NCBI GenBank assembly: GCA_964524835.1 | Contig: CAZGEG010000006.1 | Span: 1-64,000, forward strand | Reading direction: 5' to 3' | Length of the DNA stretch: 64,000 nucleotides | From: JACRCG01 sp964524835 | Lineage (GTDB): Bacteria > Desulfobacterota > Desulfuromonadia > Geobacterales > Pseudopelobacteraceae | In this document: positions 50,784 to 57,878 of the stretch, piece after piece | Numbering within the stretch: the stretch's first letter is position 1 | Layout: each line of letters begins with the position of its first letter | Notes under the pieces: model-generated | Seen by the model: only the letters and a program-made list of their open reading frames with translations | What the model was told of the DNA's origin: nothing | Database searches by the model: none | Position numbers and translations under genes: made by a program

Positions 50784-51400
50784 AGATACGGCAGCACCCC
50801 CTTGTTTTTTCTGACCCGGTAGAAATGCAGGAATGACAAACCCATCAGTAAGAGCGGGATGATGGCGATATGAAGGGCATAAAAGCGGAGCAGCGACAGC
50901 CCTTCTCCGACCCCGTCCGGCACCAGCAGGGAACGGAGAAATGTTCCGAACGGCAGCGTTGCGAGCAGCTCCATGCCGGTCTGGGTCGCCCAGAAAGCCA
51001 ACTGGTCAAACGGCAGCAGATAGCCGGTGTAGGCCTCGAACAGCGCCAGGAACAGCAGCAGGCAGCCGACCACCCAGTTGAGCTGCCGCGGCCGCTGGTA
51101 GGCGCCGGTCAGGATCACCCGCAGGGTGTGCAGCAGCAGCAGCACCAGCAAGGTATGGGACGTCAGGCGATGCAGACTGCGCAGATACTTCCCCCCCCAG
51201 CCCGAAGATTCAAGGAACAGTACCGAGCTGAATGCCCGCTCCGGCGTCGGCTGGTAGTAGACCAGCAGCAGCATGCCGCTGCAGATCATGATCAGGAAGG
51301 CGGTGAAGGCCAGCCCGCCGAGGCAAAAGGTATAGCTGAAGCGCAGGTTGCGCTCCGGTACGACGCGGGGAAAGAGATGTTTGAGAAAATCAGATATCAT
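50780..51400 (-). CDS. Cytochrome b (b6-type N-terminal four-helix subunit)
   Basis: The 206-aa protein has four predicted transmembrane helices and the paired histidines of heme b binding: LHRLTSHTLLVLLLLHTLRV in helix 2 (about residues 75-94) and LHIAIIPLLLMGLSFLHFYR in helix 4 (about 175-194). YYQPTPERAFSSV is typical of cytochrome b. It heads the subunit IV-tetraheme c set, but no Rieske gene adjoins it. It should oxidise menaquinol and pass electrons to the c subunit. Confidence 0.92.
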   Translation of the reverse strand: MISDFLKHLFPRVVPERNLRFSYTFCLGGLAFTAFLIMICSGMLLLVYYQPTPERAFSSVLFLESSGWGGKYLRSLHRLTSHTLLVLLLLHTLRVILTGAYQRPRQLNWVVGCLLLFLALFEAYTGYLLPFDQLAFWATQTGMELLATLPFGTFLRSLLVPDGVGEGLSLLRFYALHIAIIPLLLMGLSFLHFYRVRKNKGVLPYL

Positions 51401-51735
51401 GGTTTCAATCCGTCAAGGTCACGATGACGTTGGTATTTATTGACGATCCGGCAGTTGCGCGTCTGCCGGTCGGCTGAAAAAGCCGTTCTACCTGCATCAA
51501 TAACAAATAGAGATATCCGCATACTGCAATCTAACATACGACTGCGCTACGGGCAAAAGTTATCTTGCGGCTGAATCAGAAAATGAATTTCTCTTCGGGT
51601 CCTGCGCCGTGCCTCTCCAAAAACAGCCCTTTGCCGATCCTCTTTCTTTACTGTATTGGCTGTCAGGACCGGAGTATAATGGTAAGCGGGTCGGATGAAT
51701 TTCCGCCGCCTTCGGAAATATAAGGGAGGCACATC
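51401..51735 (+). other. Intergenic region with a -10 element for DUF378
   Basis: This 335-bp gap separates the divergent cytochrome b and DUF378 genes and must hold both promoters. A perfect TATAAT lies at 51675-51680, with no good -35 at 17-18 bp. A minus-strand open frame at 51547-51732 is not protein-like. No RNA gene is recognised. Confidence 0.45.
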
Positions 51736-51975
51736 ATGAAAGTATTAGACATCGTAGTAACGGTTTTGCTCCTTATCGGCGCCATTAACTGGGGCCTGAT
51801 AGGTTTTTTCGAATTCAACCTTGTTACCGCCATCTTCGGTGAAGCAGGAGTAATGGGGCGGGTCATTTACGCTGTTGTGGGCCTGGCCGCCCTGTACGAA
51901 ATAGGCTGCTTCACGTTTGGACTCAAGGAAACTCAGCATCGATGGTGTGAAACGCTTGCCACCATCAAACATTAA
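51736..51975 (+). CDS. DUF378 small membrane protein
   Basis: The 79-aa protein starts MKVLDIVVTVLLLIGAINWG, continues IGFFEFNLVTAIFG and RVIYAVVGLAALYEIG, the two-helix DUF378 family (YuzA-like). The RBS GGGAGG is 8 nt upstream. The last about 15 residues (ETQHRWCETLATIKH) are extra. Function is not known. A strong terminator follows. Confidence 0.9.
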   Translation: MKVLDIVVTVLLLIGAINWGLIGFFEFNLVTAIFGEAGVMGRVIYAVVGLAALYEIGCFTFGLKETQHRWCETLATIKH

Positions 51976-52041
51976 CGGAACGCGTCCGAAGGCGGAAGCG
52001 GCATTGTCTCCGGGGTAAATTCCGGAGGTAGCGTTTGACTC

Positions 52042-52069
52042 AAGGGCGGCCGGTCGGCCGCCCTTTTTT
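52042..52069 (+). terminator. Rho-independent terminator after DUF378
   Basis: GGGCGGCC (52044-52051), a 4-nt loop, GGCCGCCC (52056-52063) and T6. Confidence 0.9.
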
Positions 52070-52247
52070 GTCCTGGATGTTTTTTTTGAGGAGTGACTAC
52101 CCCGAGATCAAAACAACATGGAATAATCAGAGGTAAAGGAAGCCTGGCGGTTCCGGGGAGTCAGACCGGACCAGAAGCCACAGGGTTCTCCTGCAGTCGC
52201 GGGTGTTCGTGCGGGGAAAATAAAAAGAAATTCCTGTCGGAGCGGCC

Positions 52248-53933
52248 TTACATCCTCCCGGAACGGATGATCGCATAGACCAGCCAGAGGCCGACGAACC
52301 CCGCCACGGAATACCCCATGAAGGCCAGCACCGGAAAGCCCATGAATTTTGGACCTATATTGGTCTGCATGATGATCGACGAGCCGATGATCATGGCCGC
52401 CAGAATCATGCTGATTGAAAGGCGGTTGATGGAACGGTCGAAGTCGGCGGTGAATTTGTCCAGGCCGCGGTGTTCGAGGTCGATCTTGAATTTGTTGCGG
52501 TTGACCCGGTTGATGATCTCTTTCAGGTCACGGGGGATATTGCGCGCCAGGTTAAGGTACGAGGAAAGTATCTGGTTTATCTCGCGGGAGACCCGCAGCG
52601 GCGATAATTTCTGGCGGATCGCCTTCAAAATGTAGGGGCGCAGGTGCTCTACCATGTCGAAAGCCGGATCAAGTACCCGCCCCATCCCCTCGATCAGCAC
52701 CAGCGATTTGACCAGCAGCATCAGGTCAGACGAGATTCTGATGTTGTAGAGAGTGATGATTTCGATAAACTCCATCAACATTCGCCCCACCTCAATCTCC
52801 TTGAGAGGGATTTCGTAGTAGCCGTCGATGAAATTGAACAGATCCCGCTTCAGGGCGCGGATATCCAGATTGTCGGAAATATCGCCGGAAAAAAGCAGCA
52901 GGGACACGACCTCGTCCATATCGCGTTTGACGATGGCCGAAAGGATGTCGGTCAGGAACGTCTTGAGTTCTTCATCCAGCCGCCCCACGATGCCGTAATC
53001 GAGCAGGCAGATCACGTTGTCCGGCAGGATCAGGACATTTCCGGGATGAAGGTCGCCATGGAAGAAGCCGTGATTGAGCACCATCTCCAGGAAAGCATCC
53101 GCACCGCGACGGGCAACCAGTTTGACGTCAATCCCCCCGGCGATAAGTTTTTCCCGGTCGGAAACCTTGACCCCCGCGACATATTCCATGGTCAGGACAC
53201 CGCGGGAGCTCTGTTCCCAATACACGCGGGGAAAATACATCCAGGGCGTCCTGACGAAATTGTCGCGGAATTTTTCGATGGTGTGCCCTTCACGGGTAAA
53301 ATCCATCTCCCTGCGGATCGTCCGGGCGAACTCCCTCACGATGCCGACCGGGTCGTAGAGCTCGCTGCCGGACACGTGGCGTTCCGCCAGTCCGGCCAAC
53401 GCCATCAGGGCGCTGATGTCGGACTCCACCACCTCGACAATGCCGGGGCGACGCACCTTGATAACCACTTCTTCACCCGTCCTCAGCCGGGCCCTGTGCA
53501 CCTGGGCAATGGATGCAGCGGCCAGCGGCACCGGATCGATCTCCGCGAAAAACCGTTCGACAGGCCCTCCCAGCTCGGCTGAAATCTGAGTCAGCACCTC
53601 CTCGAACGGGAACCCCGGGACATCGTCCTGCAGCTTCTCGAACTCCCGGACAAACGCGTGCGGTATGACATCCGGCCTGGTGGAGAGTATCTGCCCCAGC
53701 TTGACAAAGGTCGGACCCAACTCCTCCAGGGCGAGACGCATCCGCTCAGCGGCCGTAAGCCGTGCAATATCCGGCATTGAGCGCCGGAACAGCTTCCGGC
53801 TCCGCACCACCATATCGGCAAGTCCCAGCATCTCGAGCACCTGGTCAAACCCGTAGGTGCTGAGCACACGGACGACGTTCAGATAGCGCCTGATGCTGCG
53901 GATGTTCCGGTTGATCCTCAAAAATCCGAGCAT
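52248..53933 (-). CDS. ubiB: UbiB/ABC1-family atypical kinase
   Basis: The 561-aa protein has the KxGQ motif VKLGQILSTRPDVIP, the Ala-rich nucleotide loop PLAAASIAQVHRARL, the kinase Lys region EVVIKVRRPGI, HGFFHGDLHPGNV (catalytic loop) and LLDYGIVGRL (metal-binding). Two C-terminal hydrophobic helices (about 500-518 and 530-556) anchor it to the membrane. UbiB/COQ8 members support quinone synthesis by extracting lipid intermediates; this organism probably uses menaquinone, so the exact role is inferred. The small coiled-coil gene precedes it by 3 nt. Confidence 0.92.
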   Translation of the reverse strand: MLGFLRINRNIRSIRRYLNVVRVLSTYGFDQVLEMLGLADMVVRSRKLFRRSMPDIARLTAAERMRLALEELGPTFVKLGQILSTRPDVIPHAFVREFEKLQDDVPGFPFEEVLTQISAELGGPVERFFAEIDPVPLAAASIAQVHRARLRTGEEVVIKVRRPGIVEVVESDISALMALAGLAERHVSGSELYDPVGIVREFARTIRREMDFTREGHTIEKFRDNFVRTPWMYFPRVYWEQSSRGVLTMEYVAGVKVSDREKLIAGGIDVKLVARRGADAFLEMVLNHGFFHGDLHPGNVLILPDNVICLLDYGIVGRLDEELKTFLTDILSAIVKRDMDEVVSLLLFSGDISDNLDIRALKRDLFNFIDGYYEIPLKEIEVGRMLMEFIEIITLYNIRISSDLMLLVKSLVLIEGMGRVLDPAFDMVEHLRPYILKAIRQKLSPLRVSREINQILSSYLNLARNIPRDLKEIINRVNRNKFKIDLEHRGLDKFTADFDRSINRLSISMILAAMIIGSSIIMQTNIGPKFMGFPVLAFMGYSVAGFVGLWLVYAIIRSGRM

Positions 53934-53936
53934 GGG

Positions 53937-54233
53937 CTAGTCGCTGCAGCGTGCTTCAAGTTCCCTTACCCGTTCGCCCAGCCGGTCGAACTCCTCCCGG
54001 GAAACCAGGCCCAGGCGGTCAACTACCTTATGGACTTCGGCTTCGGCCATCTCCCTGACCTTCCCCCTGCTTTCGGCTGCAATGGCCTGGATCCTGTCAA
54101 CCAGGTTCTTTCCTTCGTCTTCACTCAGCTTGAAGCGCTCCTTCATTTCCGCCGCCAGCTCTTCCGCCTTCTTCTGGGTGATGGCCGCAACACCTATTGT
54201 TGTCATGACAGCTTTTTCAAGCAGTTCCAGCAT
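53937..54233 (-). CDS. Small coiled-coil (phasin-like) protein upstream of ubiB
   Basis: The 98-aa protein starts MLELLEKAVMTTIGVAAITQ, is nearly all charged helix, and ends with a heptad pattern (GLVSREEFDRLGERVRELEA). This is the family annotated as phasin-like or accessory-factor UbiK-like in proteobacteria; the C-terminal coiled coil resembles UbiK/YqiC. ATG 54233 follows AGGGAGGT. It is coupled to the UbiB-like kinase (3 nt apart), so a shared role in quinone or membrane biology is likely. Longer starts upstream to 54674 are shadows. Confidence 0.7.
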   Translation of the reverse strand: MLELLEKAVMTTIGVAAITQKKAEELAAEMKERFKLSEDEGKNLVDRIQAIAAESRGKVREMAEAEVHKVVDRLGLVSREEFDRLGERVRELEARCSD

Positions 54234-54452
54234 GATATACCTCCCTGACCCAATTGTAGTAACATCATGGCTTAGAGTAACATAACCGGCATGTAATGCA
54301 AACGGGATCGCATACCCCCCCGTTTGGCCGGACTGCCCGCATTTTTTCATAACAGGATTCCAGCCACTCCTGCTAAGATCCGGCGAAAGTTGCGCCCCGG
54401 ACATCGAGCCGTACAATGTTTTCCATTTCAGCTTTAAAAAGGATCCCGCCCC

Positions 54453-55319
54453 ATGAATTCCGAGGCTCTTGCCCTGGTGATAACAGGTGCGTTTCTGCAC
54501 GCGGTCTGGAATCTGTTCGCCAAGAAGGCCTCGGGAGGCGTGCCGTTCGTATGGCTCTTCGGCCTGGTGAGCCTCTTCTGTGCAACACCGGTCGGGCTTT
54601 ACGCCTGGTTCCGCCATCCGCAGCCGTTCACTGCCGGGATCTGGGCAGTTATTCTGGCCAGTGCGGCCGTGCATCTGCTGTATTCGATCGTGCTGCAGAA
54701 AGGGTATCAGAAAAGCGATTTTTCCATCGTGTATCCGCTGGCACGCGGCACCGGCCCCCTCTTTACAGTGGTTGCAGCCGTTCTTATCCTGGGAGAGATA
54801 CCGGGGCTGCTCGGCTGGTCCGGCATCGCTTCCATCCTGACCGGGATACTGCTCATTGCCGGCTTTCCGCAGATTCTTCGGGCTTCCGGCGGCCGCCTGA
54901 AAGATGGCATTCTGTGGGGGGCGCTGACCGGCGTTGCCATTGCGGCGTACACGGTCATCGACGGCTATGCGGTAAAGGTGCTGGGGATGTCCCCGGTGAT
55001 CTACTACGTGCTCGGGCTTAGCCTCCGCACCGCACTGCTTGCCCCGGCGGCCCTCCGCACACCGCGGCTGCTCGCGGAGCAGTGGAGGCTGAACCGGCGC
55101 AGCATCATTGCCGTCGGGGTACTGTCGCCGCTGGCCTACACGCTGGTACTGTACGCGATGAAACTCGCCCCCTTGAGCTATGTCGCTCCGGTGAGGGAAT
55201 TGTCGATGCTGGCAGGAGTCGTTTTCGGCGCTCGACTGCTGCGGGAGCGCTATCCATTATCCCGGACCTTCGGCACCGCCCTGATGGTGCTGGGCGTCAT
55301 TCTGCTGGCGAACGCATGA
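54453..55319 (+). CDS. EamA/DMT-family transporter
   Basis: The 288-aa protein has about ten hydrophobic helices in two repeated halves, beginning MNSEALALVITGAFLHAVWN and ending LGVILLANA. DFSIVYPLARGTGPLFTVVA and YVAPVRELSMLAGVVFGARL are matching segments of the EamA repeats. It should export a small metabolite or drug; the substrate is unknown. It is followed 100 nt later by an AEC transporter on the same strand. Confidence 0.88.
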   Translation: MNSEALALVITGAFLHAVWNLFAKKASGGVPFVWLFGLVSLFCATPVGLYAWFRHPQPFTAGIWAVILASAAVHLLYSIVLQKGYQKSDFSIVYPLARGTGPLFTVVAAVLILGEIPGLLGWSGIASILTGILLIAGFPQILRASGGRLKDGILWGALTGVAIAAYTVIDGYAVKVLGMSPVIYYVLGLSLRTALLAPAALRTPRLLAEQWRLNRRSIIAVGVLSPLAYTLVLYAMKLAPLSYVAPVRELSMLAGVVFGARLLRERYPLSRTFGTALMVLGVILLANA

Positions 55320-55422
55320 CTTATCGGGGCAAGAAGCGAGCGCCACGACGAAGTCCGGGTTTATTTTGCAGAAGGCCTGTGCTATCCTCCGTTCCGTTTC
55401 TTGAAGTTAAGGAGAGGGCCGC

Positions 55423-56343
55423 ATGAACTCCGTCGCCGATGCACTCATACCGGTCCTGGCACTGATCCTGGTCGGCTTCCTCATCCAGCGCACCAATTTC
55501 CTCCCCCAGAGCTTCTGGCCATCGGCCGAAAAACTGACCTATTTCCTGCTCATGCCCGCCACCCTGATCCACAACCTGGCCGGCAAACAGATCGGCTCCC
55601 TCCCCTGGTTGAAGATTCTGCTCTCCGTGGAGGGTGCGGTGCTGGCCAGCGCGGTCCTGGTAACAATCTGGTGGCTCACGCACCGGCGCATGTCCGGCCC
55701 GGCCTTTACCTCCCTTTTCCAGGGGGGGGTGCGCTTCAACACCTTCGTGGCACTGGCTCTGGCGGAGAACCTCTTCGGCAGGGACGGCCTCTTCCTGGCC
55801 GCCATGGGGGCCGGTTTCATGATCATCCTGATCAACGTGCTCTGCGTATCGGCTTTCTCCCTGGCGGTTACCGACGGCAAAAAGGTGGAGCCCAGGCGGT
55901 TCCTGACCGACCTGCTGTGCAACCCGCTCATTATCGGCTGCGTCATCGGGGTGGGACTGAATGCAATGGGACTGCAGCTGCCGCCGGCGATCGACGGTTT
56001 TCTGGCGCTGGGGGGGAAGGCGGCGTTTCCGGTGGGGCTGATGGCGGTGGGAGCGGCGTACCGGGCCGAGAACCTGATGCTGCACTGGCATCCGCTGCTG
56101 GTCACCAGCACCGTGCAGTTTCTCTGCAAGCCGCTGATCGCCTGGGGGCTGGCGACCTGCCTGGGTCTGTCCGGCATGGCCCTGACCGTGGTGGTGCTGC
56201 TGTTCAGCGTACCGACGGCGCCTTCGGCCTACATCCTGTCACGGCAGATGGGGGGCGACCACGACAGCATGGCCGCGATCATCACCGTGCAGACCTGCCT
56301 GTCGTTTATCACCCTGCCGCTGACGATCTGGCTGCTGCGCTGA
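55423..56343 (+). CDS. AEC-family transporter (auxin efflux carrier type)
   Basis: The 306-aa protein has about ten transmembrane helices, starting with VADALIPVLALILVGFLI. LTYFLLMPATLIHNLA, FNTFVALALAENLFG and LKPL/CKPLIAWG-type segments fit the MdcF/YfdV group of AEC carriers, which move dicarboxylates or amino acids. The RBS AAGGAGAGGG precedes ATG. A 7-bp inverted repeat AGCCGGA / TCCGGCT (56360-56376) follows but without a T-run. Confidence 0.88.
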   Translation: MNSVADALIPVLALILVGFLIQRTNFLPQSFWPSAEKLTYFLLMPATLIHNLAGKQIGSLPWLKILLSVEGAVLASAVLVTIWWLTHRRMSGPAFTSLFQGGVRFNTFVALALAENLFGRDGLFLAAMGAGFMIILINVLCVSAFSLAVTDGKKVEPRRFLTDLLCNPLIIGCVIGVGLNAMGLQLPPAIDGFLALGGKAAFPVGLMAVGAAYRAENLMLHWHPLLVTSTVQFLCKPLIAWGLATCLGLSGMALTVVVLLFSVPTAPSAYILSRQMGGDHDSMAAIITVQTCLSFITLPLTIWLLR

Positions 56344-56800
56344 CTTGATCCACACTATTAGCCGGAACATCCGGCTGGCCGGTCTTGATTCACACCCACC
56401 GGACCAGCCTTATAAACGGACTTGTTCACCTCCCCATAAACAAATTTTCACACCAAATCAGTTTGCATAAATCCGTGTAATTGCAGCATGTTACGCGATG
56501 TGTAAAAAACTTTACACTTTTGCAACTTGCTGTTGTTATTAAATAATTCCGGGAGGCGCAAAGAGCTTTACACTTTAGCAGAAAATATAGCGCTGGAATT
56601 GCGCTTGATTGTTATGTTAACACCTGAAGATAATTGATCACGTGGACAAGCAGCATGCAAAGCTGAGAAATGTCTCTGTATAAACCGACGCTATCGTTAC
56701 ATGCTAAACAGGTGTTTTTAACGCAGAGCCATCATCGCATGTTTAATATGTTTTCCAAGTTGTGTTATAGCTGTACGGTTTTTAATATGGGAGGTGTGTA
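56344..56800. other. AT-rich intergenic region with repeats, upstream of the PhnD-like gene
   Basis: This 457-bp gap has no coding signal. GTGTAAA (56500-56506) and TTTACAC (56511-56517) form an inverted repeat with an AAAC loop. An 11-bp sequence CTTTACACTTT occurs at 56510-56520 and again at 56566-56576. Such repeats before a sensor gene pair are possible regulator sites. No standard promoter stands out. The base composition is clearly more AT-rich than the genes around it. Confidence 0.5.
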
Positions 56801-57700
56801 ATGAGACACGTTCTGTGGTTAATTGTTTTCAGCACTATCATTCTCTCACTCTGTATTCCGTCTCCTTCCCTGGCGCAGACATCACAGCAAAAAATCCTGA
56901 TCGGCATCCTGCCGGAGATGAACGTCTTCAAACAGAAGCAACGCTTCAAGCTGCTCGGCGAGTATCTATCGAAAAAAAGCGGCATTACAGTCGAATTCAC
57001 GATCCTGAGCAGGTATGGCAATATTGTCGAGCGGTTCACCGCCGAAAAAATGGACGGCGCCTTCTTCGGCTCTTTCACCGGCGCCCTGGCCATCAAGAAG
57101 CTGGGGGTTGTCCCTCTCGTGCGTCCGGTGAATCTCGACGGAACCTCGACCTACCATGGATACCTTTTTGTCAGGAAGGACGGCGGGATCAATAACGTGA
57201 AAGACATGAAAAACAAAAAAATGGCCTATGTTGATAAGGCAACGACTGCCGGGTACCTTTTCCCGGTCGCTTATCTGAAGGAGAACGGCATTAAGGATAC
57301 GGACCATTTTTTCAGTGAAACTCTCTTTACCGGGAGCCACGATGCGGCCATAGATGCTGTGCTGAACCGGAAAGCGGATGTGGGCGCGGCCAAGCACAGC
57401 ATTTATGACCGGGTGAGAAAACAAGACCCCCGGGTGGACAGCGAGTTGATCATTCTTGCGGAATCTACCCGCGTTCCGTCGAACGGGCTCTGTGTAAGAA
57501 AAGACCTGCCCGAATCGCTTAAAAACAAATTGAAGTCGTCGCTGCTGGGATTGCACACCGACCCAGGTGGGAATGAAGTCCTGCTGCAGTTTGGCGCATT
57601 AAAGTTCATTGAAACCACCGCCAAAGATTATCATCCGGTATTCGAAATGGCAAAAAAGGCCCGGATCGACGTAATGACCTATGACTACAGAAATAATTAG
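56801..57700 (+). CDS. PhnD-like periplasmic phosphate/phosphonate-type binding protein
   Basis: The 299-aa protein has a signal peptide (about 1-25, cleavage after SLA), then ILIGILPEMNVFKQKQRFK, VEFTILSRYGNIVERFT, DGAFFGSFTGALAI and KKMAYVDKATTAGYLFPVAY, a PhnD-type (type 2 PBP) fold with lobes around 28-110 and 215-299. The RBS GGGAGG precedes ATG. No transporter genes are adjacent; a heme-containing GGDEF-EAL protein follows 178 nt later. It probably presents a ligand to that signalling protein. Ligand unknown; PhnD-like proteins often bind oxyanions. Confidence 0.87.
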   Translation: MRHVLWLIVFSTIILSLCIPSPSLAQTSQQKILIGILPEMNVFKQKQRFKLLGEYLSKKSGITVEFTILSRYGNIVERFTAEKMDGAFFGSFTGALAIKKLGVVPLVRPVNLDGTSTYHGYLFVRKDGGINNVKDMKNKKMAYVDKATTAGYLFPVAYLKENGIKDTDHFFSETLFTGSHDAAIDAVLNRKADVGAAKHSIYDRVRKQDPRVDSELIILAESTRVPSNGLCVRKDLPESLKNKLKSSLLGLHTDPGGNEVLLQFGALKFIETTAKDYHPVFEMAKKARIDVMTYDYRNN

Positions 57701-57878
57701 TATCTCTTCCAGGGCTTCGGATAGACACCGCTTAGCAAGCTGGAGGATGTTTTCTGCGCATTTTGGCAGAAATCAACTTTGCTAACGTATTTATCCTGCT
57801 TATCAGGGGTGGGGATTCGCTGTCGGACAAGAAGTCTTGTACTTTGCCGGCGAGAGTGGCCGTGAGGGTGACCGAAAT

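Noticed and set aside
52093..52278. 61-aa plus-strand frame between DUF378 and ubiB
   Set aside because: It starts just after the DUF378 terminator with a weak RBS, overlaps the ubiB end, and shows no family features.
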